Positions 11,102 through 20,710 of a stretch of 64,000 bases of DNA are shown one piece after another. Made by a program: the position numbers and the translations under genes. Location: contig NZ_BAGG01000019.1 of assembly GCF_000308695.1 (NCBI RefSeq), positions 62,001 to 126,000 of the forward strand, given 5' to 3'. The notes beneath the pieces are model-generated. The model made no database searches and was not told the DNA's origin. It saw only the letters and a program-made list of their open reading frames with translations. The stretch is from Nocardia takedensis NBRC 100417 (GTDB taxonomy: Bacteria; Actinomycetota; Actinomycetes; Mycobacteriales; Mycobacteriaceae). Position 1 is the first letter of the stretch. Every line of letters starts with the position of its first letter.

Positions 11102-11967
11102 GTTCGGCGGAGATGGTCTTGGACGAGGACGTCGCGACCGAGGAGATCCGGTGGCAGCCGCTGCCGGTCGTGGAACGACCGCGCGCGGAGAACGGCTTCG
11201 GCACCTGGCTCGACCACAGCCTGGTACAGGCCAAACGGCTGCTCTACGGGTGGGCGCGCGATCCCGCGACCACCATCCAGACCATCCTGTATCCGGCCGT
11301 CACCCTGCTGATGTTCCACGTCGTGCTGGGCAATTCGATCAGCGCCGCCACCGGGCAGCCCGCCGTCTACGGTCAGGTCCCGATGATCACGCTGGTCGCG
11401 GCGATGTCCGGGGCGGTGGTGAGCGCGCTGGGTTTCAAGGTGGAGAAGGCCACGGGCCTGCTCGGCCGGTTCTGGACCATGCCGGTGCATCGCGCCGCCG
11501 GTCTGACCGGCAGGTTGATCGCCGAGGCGGTCCGGGTGCTGCTGACCACACTGTTCGTCATCGCGGTCGGTTTCGCCATCGGGTTCCGCTTCGATCAGGG
11601 CGCGCTCGCCGCGGTGGCGATGATCGGCATCCCCGTGCTGTTCGGCATCGGTTTCGCGGTGCTGGTCACGGCGTTGGCGACGATCACCGAAGGCGTCATG
11701 CTGGTCAGCCTCATCAGCATCGTCAACACACTGCTGATGTTCTTCAACACCGGCTTCGTCCCCGTCGGCGCGTACCCCACCTGGTTGCAGGACGTGGTCG
11801 AGAACCAGCCCATGAGCTGCGCCATCGACGCCATGCGCGGCCTGTCCTACGGCGGCCCCGTCGCCGAGCCCATGTGGAAGACCGTCGCCTGGACCGTCGG
11901 CCTCATCGCCGTCTTCGCCCTCCCCGCCATCCGCGGCTACCGCCGCGCCGCCGAAACCGGCGCGTGA
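11098..11967 (+). CDS. ABC-2 type transporter permease, DrrC-like
   Basis: 289 residues, starting at the ATG overlapping the previous stop. A ~55-residue cytoplasmic N-terminus is followed by about six membrane segments. The conserved FVPVGAYPTWLQDVVENQPMS matches the equivalent loop of the partner permease, as expected for paralogous DrrB/DrrC subunits. It completes an ATPase-permease-permease export operon with no accessory gene. A hairpin just downstream probably ends transcription. Confidence 0.9.
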   Translation: MSSAEMVLDEDVATEEIRWQPLPVVERPRAENGFGTWLDHSLVQAKRLLYGWARDPATTIQTILYPAVTLLMFHVVLGNSISAATGQPAVYGQVPMITLVAAMSGAVVSALGFKVEKATGLLGRFWTMPVHRAAGLTGRLIAEAVRVLLTTLFVIAVGFAIGFRFDQGALAAVAMIGIPVLFGIGFAVLVTALATITEGVMLVSLISIVNTLLMFFNTGFVPVGAYPTWLQDVVENQPMSCAIDAMRGLSYGGPVAEPMWKTVAWTVGLIAVFALPAIRGYRRAAETGA

Positions 11968-11969
11968 GT

Positions 11970-11994
11970 GTCACGGCGGACGTACCGTCGTGAC
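11970..11994. terminator. Hairpin after the DrrABC-type operon
   Basis: GTCACGGCGG and CCGTCGTGAC pair over 10 bp with one mismatch around a 5-nt loop, 2 bp after the permease stop. It is probably a terminator; an operator for the next gene is also possible. Confidence 0.45.
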
Positions 11995-12042
11995 CAGCGA
12001 TATCCGTATGCTGGGGTGGCGAATCGGAGGGAGGTGTGCGCG

Positions 12043-12633
12043 ATGACGGCGGCGACCACGCACGAACCGCCGCGGGATCCGGCGGAGGTGTTGTTGGAGG
12101 GGTTCCACGCACTGGTGACTCCCGACGGGTTCCGGGCCGAACTGATCGAGGGGGAAATCATCGTGACACCGCCGCCGTCGGGCGATCACGAGGCGATCGT
12201 CGCCTCCGTGGTCCGGCAGATCATCCGGCGCGCGACCGTCGATCTGGACTTCTCGGGCAACAAAGGTCTGTTGCTGGAACGCGGCGGCCTGTGCCCGAGT
12301 AATCACCTGATCCCCGACGGGGTGTTCGCGCCGGTCGGCGCTTACGCCGGTCAACCCGCTTGGATGCCGGTCGACGACATTGTCTTGGTCCTCGAGGTGA
12401 CCAGCGCCAAAGCCGAACGGGATCGGCGCGGCAAGCGCTATTGCTACGCCCGGGGCGGCGTGCCGCTCTATCTGCTGGTGGACCGGGAGAAGCAGGCGGT
12501 CACACTGTTCGGCGAACCAGGCGGCGACGGTGACCTGATCGATTACCGTTCGGAGTCGCGGGTGCCCTTCGGCAAGCCGCTCGACCTGCCGAGCCCCTTC
12601 GCGCTGACGTTGGAGACCGTCGACTTCCGGTAG
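12043..12633 (+). CDS. Uma2 family (DUF820) putative restriction-fold protein
   Basis: 196 residues with the Uma2/DUF820 pattern, a PD-(D/E)XK nuclease-like fold common in multicopy in actinobacteria and cyanobacteria. An early LIEGEIIVTPPPSGDHEAI is followed by IPDGVFAP (catalytic Asp), VLEVTSAKAERDRRGK and YCYARGGVPLYLLVD. ATG at 12043 is chosen with GAGG 8 nt upstream; an in-frame GTG at 12034 would be too close to the Shine-Dalgarno. No substrate or partner is known for most members. It ends one base from the convergent lycopene-cyclase-like gene. Confidence 0.85.
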   Translation: MTAATTHEPPRDPAEVLLEGFHALVTPDGFRAELIEGEIIVTPPPSGDHEAIVASVVRQIIRRATVDLDFSGNKGLLLERGGLCPSNHLIPDGVFAPVGAYAGQPAWMPVDDIVLVLEVTSAKAERDRRGKRYCYARGGVPLYLLVDREKQAVTLFGEPGGDGDLIDYRSESRVPFGKPLDLPSPFALTLETVDFR

Positions 12634-12634
12634 G

Positions 12635-13789
12635 TCAGTAGGGGTGGTCGAGCCAGCGGTTGCGGTGGGTCCAGCCGACGAGGTCGTAGCGCCAGTGGAA
12701 GGGCCAGGTGTGGGCGACGGTGTTGACCAGGACCGCGCCGAGGGCCGTGTAGTCGTCATGGGCGGAGAGCAGGGCGCGTTGTCCGCGCTCGGATTCGGTG
12801 AAGAACGCCTCGAACATGGCGATGGACTGGTCGGTGGTGAGACGGCCGAGGCCGTACAGCCCGCGCATGCGCATCCAGTAGACCAGGCGCGCGCGCCACG
12901 GCCACAACGCTTCGACGGGGTTCGTTCCCGCGTTCAGGGCGTCGACGGCGGTGTCGACCAGGGCCAGTGAGTCGGCGACGCTGTAGCCGGTGCAGGGGTG
13001 CATCATGCCGCCGCGTGAGCCGAACGGGATCGGTCCGTCGCCGCGGCGGGCGGGCGGGGGCTGGTCGAGGGGGTAGTGGGCGGCTTCGCTAGGTTCGTCA
13101 CCGGTGAGGTGGATGCCGTGCGCGGCGAGGCGGGCCAGGGTGCGGGCCCGCAGCACGTGCTGGGGCATTCCCCCGCGTAATCCGAGGCTGGTCTCCTCGA
13201 AGATGACGGTGCCGTCGCCGAGCGGCACGGCGTACAGGAACGACGGCGGTTCGTCGGGGCCCGCGCCGTTCTCGGGCCGCCAGTCCAGCAGCAGTCCTTC
13301 GCCGTCGCCGACCATGGGCGCGGCGACGGCGGCGTCGACGAAGATGCCGTGCGCGGAGGCGGTGCGCCGCGCGCCGGGGGAGGGCAGGCCGCGGGTGTCG
13401 AAGACGGTGTCGGCGGTGATGGTCGTCCCGTCGCGCAGGGTGACGGTGTGCGCGGTGACCTCGGCGGCCCGCCCGGTGATCACGGTGGCCTCGTCCAGCG
13501 GGAGCGCGTCGCGGAGTCCGGGTTTGGACAGCACGCAGTAGGGGCGTTCGACGCGGTGTTCGGTCTCGGTCCACACGGTCGGCGCGGCGATGCGCTGGGC
13601 GATGGCGCTCGCGGGTAGCCAGGCGGGCAGTTCGTCGATCCAGCAGGAGAAGGTGGGCGGCCACAGGCGGTCGGGGCGCGGGTCGACGGCGGCGACGCGG
13701 AGTCCGGCCGCGGCCGCTCGGTGGGCCAGCGCCCGTCCGGTCGGCCCGAGGCCGACCACGCAGATGTCGAATTCTCGGCTGTGGCTCAC
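12635..13789 (-). CDS. Lycopene cyclase-like FAD/NAD(P)-binding protein
   Basis: About 384 residues from the GTG at 13789; TTG starts at 13801 and 13828 are also in frame and none has a clear Shine-Dalgarno. The N-terminal DICVVGLGPTGRALA is a dinucleotide-binding motif. FEETSL and GGMMHPCTGYSVADSLA are hallmarks of the CrtY/CrtL-type lycopene cyclase family, which closes the end rings of lycopene at the membrane. No crtE, crtB or crtI lies beside it, so any carotenoid role depends on genes elsewhere. It is divergent from the peptide-type ABC operon. Confidence 0.82.
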   Translation of the reverse strand: MSHSREFDICVVGLGPTGRALAHRAAAAGLRVAAVDPRPDRLWPPTFSCWIDELPAWLPASAIAQRIAAPTVWTETEHRVERPYCVLSKPGLRDALPLDEATVITGRAAEVTAHTVTLRDGTTITADTVFDTRGLPSPGARRTASAHGIFVDAAVAAPMVGDGEGLLLDWRPENGAGPDEPPSFLYAVPLGDGTVIFEETSLGLRGGMPQHVLRARTLARLAAHGIHLTGDEPSEAAHYPLDQPPPARRGDGPIPFGSRGGMMHPCTGYSVADSLALVDTAVDALNAGTNPVEALWPWRARLVYWMRMRGLYGLGRLTTDQSIAMFEAFFTESERGQRALLSAHDDYTALGAVLVNTVAHTWPFHWRYDLVGWTHRNRWLDHPY

Positions 13790-14101
13790 GTCCGCATTCA
13801 ATCCGGTACGACCGTCCCGGCGCAACAACCGGTCGGTTCACGTTGCGCGCGGAGGGATGCCCGAGGTTTGCCGCGAGGGTTAAAACAGGGGTGAGGCAAA
13901 CCATTTCCACACTCCGGGCGCGTCGATAGTTTACCCGTCATGTGATCGTGCGCGGCGAGCCGTGCGCGCTTCACGGCAGTACCCGACGTGCCGAACGTCC
14001 TGCGCTTTACCTCTGACGACCCCGAACCACGGTGCGGCTGAGTGGAACTCGCTGAGCCGACACGACGGGAGTCCCCAGGTGTGTGTTCGAAAGGAGTCGC
14101 G
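13790..14101. other. Divergent intergenic region with an inverted repeat
   Basis: No gene is supported. An 8-bp inverted repeat, GGTTTGCC (13865-13872) and GGCAAACC (13895-13902) with a 22-nt spacer, could form a hairpin or operator in the leader of one of the divergent genes. I do not recognise a SAM-type riboswitch. Confidence 0.4.
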
Positions 14102-15700
14102 GTGGCAATCGGGCGTAGGAGAGGGGGATGGCGGCTCGCCGCGGTGACGACGCTGGTCGCGCTGGTGGCGACCGCGTGCGCGGGCGGCGGCACTTCGGGC
14201 GGCGGCGACGCGGGCCCGCCGCAGACCGGCGGCACGCTGAACATCGGCCTGAACCAGGACCTCAACGGCGTGGACGCCGCTGTGGTGAACCAGGTCTGGC
14301 GGACGGTGGCGCGGGCGCTGTCGGATTCGTTGGTCTTCTACAACCCCGACACCAAGCAGTTGGAGCCGTGGCTGGCCACGAAGTGGGATGTCACCGACGC
14401 CCGCGTCTACCGTTTCCAACTGCGCCAGGACGTCACCTTCCAGGACGGCACCAAACTCACCGGTGACGTCGTGAAGAAGAACTTCGAGAGCCTGAACCGG
14501 CCCGGCATCCACTCCAGCGCCAAGACCATCGTCGAAGGCATCCGTCAGATCACGGCGCCCTCGGAGTACGAGGTGGTGGTGGAGTTCGAGAAGCCGAACG
14601 CCGCCTTCTTGACCAGTCTCTCGCGCGCGCACGCCGGCATCGTCTCGGCGAAGACCGCGGCGCTGCCGGTGGCCGAGCGGCAGAAGTGGATCGACGGCTC
14701 CGGCCCGTTCTACCTCCAGGAATACATCCCCAACCAGCACATCGTGTTGAAGAAGCGCCCCGAATACAACTGGGCTCCGGCCTATTTCGGTCGTTCGGGC
14801 GCGGCGTACCTGGACGAGGTCGTCTACAAGATCATCCCCGAGGACTCGGTGCGCAACGGCGCGGTCATCGGCGGCGACGAGTTGCAGTTCATCTACTGGG
14901 TCAACGGCAAGTACGTCGACCAGTTGAAGTCGGCGGGTCTGACGATCTCCGAGACGCTCAATCCCGCGACCGGCACCGAACTGCCGGTGAACACCTCCTC
15001 GAAGTTCCTCCAGGACGTGCGGGTGCGGCAGGCGTTGCAGGTGGGCCTGAACCGGGAGGAGTACGTCAAGATCGTCTCCAAGGGTCACGACCGGGTGGCG
15101 AAAGGTCCGCTGAGCGAGTCGAACCCGTACTTCGCCGATGTCAGCCAGTACTTGAAGTACGACCCGGACAAGGCCGTGCGGTTGCTCGAGGAAGCCGGCT
15201 GGAAGACGGTGGGCGCGGACGGCATCCGCGTCAACGCCGCGGGTGAGCGACTGCGGTTGCGGGGTCCGCAGGACGACGCGGGCTGGCAGGTGTTGCAGAG
15301 CCAGTGGCGCAAGATCGGCGTCGACCTGGCGTTGGAGCCGCCGCTGCGCGCGGAGGCCAACCAGAAGCTGCTCTCCGGCGAGTACGACATCGCCTACTGG
15401 TACCACTCCACGCCCGACCCGGACGTGCTGCGCGCCAACTACGGCAAGACGACCGGCTCCAACCGGTCCTTCCTGCCCGACGGCACCGAGGTGGACGCGT
15501 TGTTGCAGGAGCAGAACACCGTGCTGGACAAGCCCGCCCGGCAGGCGATCGTCGACAAGGCCGCGGAGTTGCTGGTGCGCGAGGCGTACGTGATCCCGGT
15601 GATCAACGACGTCGACGTGTGGGCCTACCAGCCGCGACTGCACGGGATCGAGGCGGTCGGCCTGGACCAGTACCTGTACAACGCCTGGCTCGAGCAGTAG
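14102..15700 (+). CDS. ABC transporter substrate-binding lipoprotein (oligopeptide/nickel family 5)
   Basis: 532 residues. The GTG at 14102 has AAGGAG 6 bases upstream and gives a short Arg-rich n-region, a hydrophobic stretch and the lipobox-like VATAC, so the mature protein is probably anchored by a lipidated Cys. The body has family 5 features such as LATKWDVTDARVYRFQLR and VTFQDGTKLTGDVV, ending in LDQYLYNAWLEQ. It captures a small organic solute outside the membrane and hands it to the DppB/C-like permeases just downstream. It heads a seven-gene operon that also encodes two flavin monooxygenases, so the solute is more likely an oxidisable scavenged compound than a peptide. Confidence 0.92.
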   Translation: MAIGRRRGGWRLAAVTTLVALVATACAGGGTSGGGDAGPPQTGGTLNIGLNQDLNGVDAAVVNQVWRTVARALSDSLVFYNPDTKQLEPWLATKWDVTDARVYRFQLRQDVTFQDGTKLTGDVVKKNFESLNRPGIHSSAKTIVEGIRQITAPSEYEVVVEFEKPNAAFLTSLSRAHAGIVSAKTAALPVAERQKWIDGSGPFYLQEYIPNQHIVLKKRPEYNWAPAYFGRSGAAYLDEVVYKIIPEDSVRNGAVIGGDELQFIYWVNGKYVDQLKSAGLTISETLNPATGTELPVNTSSKFLQDVRVRQALQVGLNREEYVKIVSKGHDRVAKGPLSESNPYFADVSQYLKYDPDKAVRLLEEAGWKTVGADGIRVNAAGERLRLRGPQDDAGWQVLQSQWRKIGVDLALEPPLRAEANQKLLSGEYDIAYWYHSTPDPDVLRANYGKTTGSNRSFLPDGTEVDALLQEQNTVLDKPARQAIVDKAAELLVREAYVIPVINDVDVWAYQPRLHGIEAVGLDQYLYNAWLEQ

Positions 15701-15704
15701 GTCC

Positions 15705-16649
15705 GTGATGGAACTGGTGAGGTACGTCCTGCGGCGGCTGGCCTACGCGGTGGTCGTGGTGTGGGGCGCGTTCACGGGTGCGTTCTTCCTGCTCTACATC
15801 GTGCCCGGCGACGCGGCGGGCGGCCTCACCCTGGGCGCGGACGGCGGTGACATCGAGCGCATGCTCGCCGAGCAGCGCGAGTTGCTCGGGCTCAACCGTC
15901 CGCTCTACGTCCAGTACTTCGACGCGCTGTTCAGCGCGCTGCGCGGCGATTTCGGCGACAGCATCTACCAGCGGCGGCCCGCCACCGACATCTTCTTCGA
16001 ATCCTTCGGGCAGACGGTGCAACTGGCGTTCCTCGGGCTGTTCCTCGCGGTGCTGCTCGGCGTGACGCTGTCGGTGGTGATCGAGTTGATCGACTGGAAG
16101 TGGGCGCGGGAACTGCTGATCTCGCTGCCGCCGGTCGCGGTGTCGTTGCCGCCGTTCATCGTCGCGCTGGTCGGTGTGCAGATCTTCGCCTTCCAACTGG
16201 GCTGGATCAAAGCGTTCGGCGACAAGACGACCCTCGGTCTGGTGATCGCGTCGCTGTCGATCGCGGTGGCGGGCGGCGGGCAGATCTCCCAACTGCTCAC
16301 CGTCAACCTGCGGGCCGCCCTGGACTCGCCCTACATCGAGACCGCGCGCAACTGGGGGCTGAGCCGTTTCGACCTGGTCGTGCGGCACGCCCTGCGCGCG
16401 GCGTCGCTGCCGGTGGTGACCGCGCTCGGGACCACCGTCGGCGTGATGGTCGGCGGCACCGTGCTCACCGAGACGGTGTTCTCCCGCCTCGGGGTCGGCA
16501 GACTCATCGTCGACGCCGTGGAGGGCCGGGACATGCCGATCGTGCTGATCGCGGTCACCGCGAGCGCGCTGATCTTCGTGACGGTCAACCTGGTCGTCGA
16601 CCTGATCTATCCGGTCATCGACAAGCGAATCCGATTGGACGCCCGATGA
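15705..16649 (+). CDS. ABC transporter permease, DppB family
   Basis: 314 residues from the GTG at 15705; ATG at 15708 is equally possible. It has six membrane segments (for example YAVVVVWGAFTGAFFLLYIV and AFLGLFLAVLLGVTLSVVI). The EAA-like loop SPYIETARNWGLSRFDLVVR is the contact to the ATPase. It starts 4 bp after the binding-protein stop and overlaps the next permease by ATGA. Confidence 0.92.
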   Translation: MMELVRYVLRRLAYAVVVVWGAFTGAFFLLYIVPGDAAGGLTLGADGGDIERMLAEQRELLGLNRPLYVQYFDALFSALRGDFGDSIYQRRPATDIFFESFGQTVQLAFLGLFLAVLLGVTLSVVIELIDWKWARELLISLPPVAVSLPPFIVALVGVQIFAFQLGWIKAFGDKTTLGLVIASLSIAVAGGGQISQLLTVNLRAALDSPYIETARNWGLSRFDLVVRHALRAASLPVVTALGTTVGVMVGGTVLTETVFSRLGVGRLIVDAVEGRDMPIVLIAVTASALIFVTVNLVVDLIYPVIDKRIRLDAR

Positions 16650-17560
16650 GTCTGCTGGAAGTCTCCTCCGTCGATCTGGAGAAGTCCGCGGCCCCCGAGG
16701 TTCCGGCCCGCGCGGGCGGGCGGGGCAAGGCGGCGCTGCGGTGGTCGCGGCACGTCGTGACCGAGCCGAGTCTGCTGATCTCCTACCTGTGGGTGGCGCT
16801 GATGGTGGTCGCCACCTTCGTCCCGACGCTGTTCACCGGACGTGATCCGCTGGCCCAGGACGCCGACGCGCTGCTGCTGGCCCCGAGCCTCGCGCATCCG
16901 TTCGGCACCGACGACCTGGGCCGCGACCAGTTCACCCGCATGGTGCACGGCACGTCGCTCTCGGTGCAGGCCGCGGTGATCGCGGTCCTGCTCGGTCTGG
17001 TCAGCGGCGCGCTGATCGGGTTGGTCGCGGGCGCGGTGGGCGGCTGGGTCGACAGTGTGCTCATGCGGGTCATGGACGTGATGCTGGCGGTGCCCAGCCT
17101 GATCGTGTCGCTGGCGATCATCTCGGCGCTCGGGCACGGCGTGCTCAACATCGCCATCGCCATCGGCATCAACAGCACCGCGGGCTTCGCCCGGCTCATG
17201 CGCTCGGAAGTGTTGAAGGTCGCCACCTCGAAATACGTGGAGGCGTCGGTGTTCGCGGGCCACGGCTACGCCTACCGCCTGTTCCGCCACGTCGTCCCGA
17301 ACGCGTCGCGGTCGGTGCTGGCCGCGGCCACCATGGAGATCGGCACCGCCATCCTCACCGTCGCGGCGCTGAGCTTCCTGGGTCTCGGTGCGCCCCCGCC
17401 CACCCCGGAGTGGGGTCTGCTCGTCTCCGAGGGCCGCACGTTCATCGCGACCCAGTGGTGGCTGAGCCTGCTGCCCGGACTCGTCATCACCCTCTCGGTC
17501 GTCGCGATCTACCGGATCGGACGATCGCTGAATCGCGGGAGAACCAGTGTCGTCGCCTGA
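16646..17560 (+). CDS. ABC transporter permease, DppC family
   Basis: 304 residues. ATG at 16646 overlaps the preceding stop. A ~45-residue cytoplasmic N-terminus leads into DppC-type segments, with HPFGTDDLGRDQFTRMVHG typical of the family and an EAA-like loop KYVEASVFAGHGYAYRLFRH. It pairs with the upstream permease. Its end overlaps the ATPase start by 14 bp, indicating coupled translation. Confidence 0.92.
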   Translation: MSLLEVSSVDLEKSAAPEVPARAGGRGKAALRWSRHVVTEPSLLISYLWVALMVVATFVPTLFTGRDPLAQDADALLLAPSLAHPFGTDDLGRDQFTRMVHGTSLSVQAAVIAVLLGLVSGALIGLVAGAVGGWVDSVLMRVMDVMLAVPSLIVSLAIISALGHGVLNIAIAIGINSTAGFARLMRSEVLKVATSKYVEASVFAGHGYAYRLFRHVVPNASRSVLAAATMEIGTAILTVAALSFLGLGAPPPTPEWGLLVSEGRTFIATQWWLSLLPGLVITLSVVAIYRIGRSLNRGRTSVVA

Positions 17561-19211
17561 TCCGCTCACGAAGGTCACGAAATCCCCGGCGACCTTGCTG
17601 ACCTTGCAGGACGTCACCGTCGACTTCGACGTGCCCGGCCGCCGCACGGCCCGGGTCGTCGACGGGGTGAGCCTGAGCCTGCGCGCGGGCGAGGTGCTGG
17701 CGCTGGTGGGCGAATCCGGTTCGGGCAAGTCGACACTCGCGCGCACCGTCACCGGCACCCTCGCCGAGAACGGGCGGGTCACGGGCGGGCGCGTCACCCT
17801 GGGCGGTCGTCAGCTCAACGGGCTCACCGACAAGCAGTACCGCGCGATCCGCGGACGCGAGATCGGCTACATCCCGCAGGACGCGCTGCTCGGTCTGAAT
17901 CCGCTGCTGCCCGTGGGCATCCAGGCGGGCGAACCGCTGCGCGCGCACGGCTTGGCGAACAAGGCCGAACGCCGGGCGCGCATCCTGGACCTGTTCGCGC
18001 AGGTGGGATTGCGCAACCCGGACAAGGTCTTCCACGCCTATCCGCACGAACTCTCGGGCGGCATGTGCCAGCGAGTGTTGATCGCCGCGGCCATGTCGAC
18101 GCGGCCCGCGCTGCTGGTCGCCGACGAACCCACCACCGCGTTGGACGTCACGGTGCAGAAACGCATCCTGGACCTGCTCAGCGAACTGGTCGCCGAGGAA
18201 CAGTTGGCGATCCTGCTGATCACCCACGATCTCGGCGTCGCCGCCGAACGCGCCGACGAGATCGCGGTGTTGCAGTCCGGTCGCGTGGTGCGCTCGGGCC
18301 GGGCGGCCGAGGTCATCGCCGAACCCGGCGACCCATACACGACCGCCCTGCTGAAATCCTCGGCGCTGGGGCTGGCCGGTTCGGTCGTCGCGGCCGAACG
18401 CGCCGTCGACCCGGACGCGCCGATCGTGGTGCGCGCCGAAGGCGTGCGCAAGAGCTTCCTCGCCCATCGCGGCAAGGAGAAGGTCACCGCCGTCGCGGAC
18501 GCCTCGTTCACCGTGCGGCGCGGCACCACCCTCGGCATCGTCGGCGAATCCGGTTCCGGCAAAACCACTCTCGTGCGGATCTTGGCCGGACTGGTCGCCC
18601 CCGACGCCGGCGCCGTCGAGGTCGCGGGCGAACGGGTCGTGCACCATCGCCGCGGTCGTGGGCAGCGCGCGCTCTACCGCAAGGTCCAGATGGTCTACCA
18701 GGACCCGTTCGCCTCGCTCGACCCGCGCGTCACCGTCAGCGCGCTCATCGAGGAACCGTTGCGCGGCCACCGCATCGGTGACGCCGCCCGACGTCGCCGC
18801 CGCGTCGCCGAACTGCTCGACCGCACCGGCCTGCCCGCCGACGTGGCCGACCGCTACACCGCCGAACTCTCCGGCGGGCAACGCCAACGCGTCGCCATCG
18901 CCCGCGCGCTGGCCCCCGACCCGGAACTGGTGATCCTCGACGAACCGGTCTCGGCGCTCGACGTCACCGTGCAACGGCAGATCCTCGACCTGCTGGCCGA
19001 CCTGCAACGCGACCTGTCGCTGACCTACGTCTTCATCTCCCACGATCTCGGCGTCATCGCCGAGATGTCCGACGAGATCGTGGTGTTGCGGCACGGCGAG
19101 ATCGTCGAGAGCGGCACCGCCCGCGCCATCATCTCCACCCCGGAAACCGACTACGTCAAGGAACTGCTCGCCTCCATTCCCGGCGCGGGCATCCCGACGG
19201 TCGCGGTCTGA
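17547..19211 (+). CDS. ABC transporter ATP-binding protein, two ATPase domains fused (DppD-DppF type)
   Basis: 554 residues carrying two complete ATPase domains. Domain 1: Walker A GESGSGKST about residues 55-63, signature LSGGMCQR, Walker B LLVADEPTTALD. Domain 2: Walker A GESGSGKTT about residues 332-340, signature LSGGQRQRVAIA, Walker B LVILDEPVSALD. Each domain has its own H-loop (ITHDLG, ISHDLG). The fusion replaces the separate D and F subunits of Dpp/Opp systems. The signature of domain 1 (SGGMCQR) is slightly divergent but both sites look able to bind ATP. Confidence 0.93.
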   Translation: MSSPDPLTKVTKSPATLLTLQDVTVDFDVPGRRTARVVDGVSLSLRAGEVLALVGESGSGKSTLARTVTGTLAENGRVTGGRVTLGGRQLNGLTDKQYRAIRGREIGYIPQDALLGLNPLLPVGIQAGEPLRAHGLANKAERRARILDLFAQVGLRNPDKVFHAYPHELSGGMCQRVLIAAAMSTRPALLVADEPTTALDVTVQKRILDLLSELVAEEQLAILLITHDLGVAAERADEIAVLQSGRVVRSGRAAEVIAEPGDPYTTALLKSSALGLAGSVVAAERAVDPDAPIVVRAEGVRKSFLAHRGKEKVTAVADASFTVRRGTTLGIVGESGSGKTTLVRILAGLVAPDAGAVEVAGERVVHHRRGRGQRALYRKVQMVYQDPFASLDPRVTVSALIEEPLRGHRIGDAARRRRRVAELLDRTGLPADVADRYTAELSGGQRQRVAIARALAPDPELVILDEPVSALDVTVQRQILDLLADLQRDLSLTYVFISHDLGVIAEMSDEIVVLRHGEIVESGTARAIISTPETDYVKELLASIPGAGIPTVAV

Positions 19212-19252
19212 TCGACCGCCGGTCTCCGTCTGATCCACCGAAAGGATTTCAC

Positions 19253-20710
19253 GTGAGTTCCCCCTCGAAACGTGAACTGCACCTGGGCTACATGTACTGG
19301 CTCAACGGCACCCACTGGGGCGGCTGGCGACTGCCGGAAGCCCCCACCGCGAACGCTTTCGAACTCGACTACCCGGCCAAGGCCGCCGCGTTGGTCGAGG
19401 CCGCCAAGTTCGACTTCTTCTTCCTCGGCGACACCCTGCCCGGCGACGTCTTCCAGGAACACTGGGGCACCACCCACAACGCGGGCAGACTCGAACCGTT
19501 CACTCTCGCCTCACAATTGGCGCTGCGCACGTCCAAGATCGGCATCGCCGTCACCGCGCACCCCACCTACTACGAGCCCTACATCCTGGCCCGGCTCACC
19601 GCCTCCCTCGACCACCTGAGCAAGGGACGGCTGTCCTGGAACGTGGTGCTGGGGGCCTCGGACCTGGCCGCGCGCAACTTCAGCCTGCCCGACCTGGGCG
19701 GGGAACGCCGCTACGCGCGCGCCGACGAATTCATCGACGTCATCCGGCGACTGTGGGACAGCATCGAGGACGGCGCCTACCTCCAGGACAAGACCGGCGG
19801 CGTCTACCTCGACCCGAGCAAGATCCACCGCCTCGAGCACAAAGGCGAGTTCTTCCAGGTCGCGGGCACCCTGCCGATGGCGCGTCCGCCGCAGGGCCAG
19901 ATCCCGCTGCTCTACGCGGGCGCGTCGGAATCCTCGCGGGAACTGACCGCGCGGCACTGCGAACTCAACTTCACCGGACCGACCAGCATCGAGGACTCGA
20001 TCGAGTTCAACACCGACGTCCGCGCCCGCGCCCGCCGCATCCACGGCCGGGACGTGCCGATCTTCTTCCTGCCGGGCATCTCCCCGGTCATCGGTGACTC
20101 CCGCGCCGACGCCGTGGCGATCTTCGAGCGCCTCAACGACGGACTCCCGCTCGACGAGGACCCGGTCGAGGGCGACAAGGACGAACAGTTCTGGAGCGGC
20201 GAGGCGTGGACGGCGATCCAGCAGTCGCGCTTCCCGCTGCCGCGCGGCGTGCGCAGCCTGCGTTCGCTGTCCGAACGCGTCGGCGTCGACCTGCGGCCGG
20301 GCGGACTGGGCGCGCTCGTCACCGCCGACACCGCGAGCGAATTCAACGACTACGGCCGCCGGTTGCTCGACGCCGTCGCCGCGCGCACCGACCGCACCGT
20401 CGAGAAGGGCGCGGTCCGCGCGGGCGACCTGCTGCGCAACGCCATCGGTGGCGGCTTCCCGCAGGTCATCGGCACCGCCCAGGACGTCGCCGACCGTCTC
20501 ATCGAATGGTTCGACCGCGGCGCGGCCGACGGCTTCAACATCAACTCCCCCTACCTGTGGGACCAGTTGGAGCGCTTCACCGGCGAGGTCGTGCCGATCC
20601 TGCAGGACAAAGGCGTGTTCCGCACCGAGTACACCGCCGACACCTTCCGCGGCCATTTCGGACTTCCCGTGCCGCCCAACCGTTTCGCCACCGGAGAGAC
20701 CCATGAGTGA
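19253..20710 (+). CDS. LLM-class flavin-dependent monooxygenase (NtaA/SnaA/DszA family) 1
   Basis: 485 residues, TIM-barrel FMNH2-dependent monooxygenase of the bacterial luciferase-like group. Family marks include the N-terminal GYMYWLNGTHWGGWRLP, KFDFFFLGDT, KIGIAVTAHPTYYEPYILAR and LSWNVVLGASDLAARNF. GTG at 19253 follows GAAAGGA. Relatives such as NtaA, DszA and SnaA oxidise nitrilotriacetate, dibenzothiophene sulfone or pristinamycin precursors using reduced FMN from a separate reductase. No flavin reductase gene is seen in this operon, so FMNH2 must come from elsewhere. It overlaps the second monooxygenase by 8 bp. Confidence 0.92.
   Translation: MSSPSKRELHLGYMYWLNGTHWGGWRLPEAPTANAFELDYPAKAAALVEAAKFDFFFLGDTLPGDVFQEHWGTTHNAGRLEPFTLASQLALRTSKIGIAVTAHPTYYEPYILARLTASLDHLSKGRLSWNVVLGASDLAARNFSLPDLGGERRYARADEFIDVIRRLWDSIEDGAYLQDKTGGVYLDPSKIHRLEHKGEFFQVAGTLPMARPPQGQIPLLYAGASESSRELTARHCELNFTGPTSIEDSIEFNTDVRARARRIHGRDVPIFFLPGISPVIGDSRADAVAIFERLNDGLPLDEDPVEGDKDEQFWSGEAWTAIQQSRFPLPRGVRSLRSLSERVGVDLRPGGLGALVTADTASEFNDYGRRLLDAVAARTDRTVEKGAVRAGDLLRNAIGGGFPQVIGTAQDVADRLIEWFDRGAADGFNINSPYLWDQLERFTGEVVPILQDKGVFRTEYTADTFRGHFGLPVPPNRFATGETHE

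Noticed and set aside
13790..14101. Possible SAM-type riboswitch before the transporter operon
   Set aside because: Only one simple inverted repeat was seen; no SAM-I, II or IV core could be recognised.
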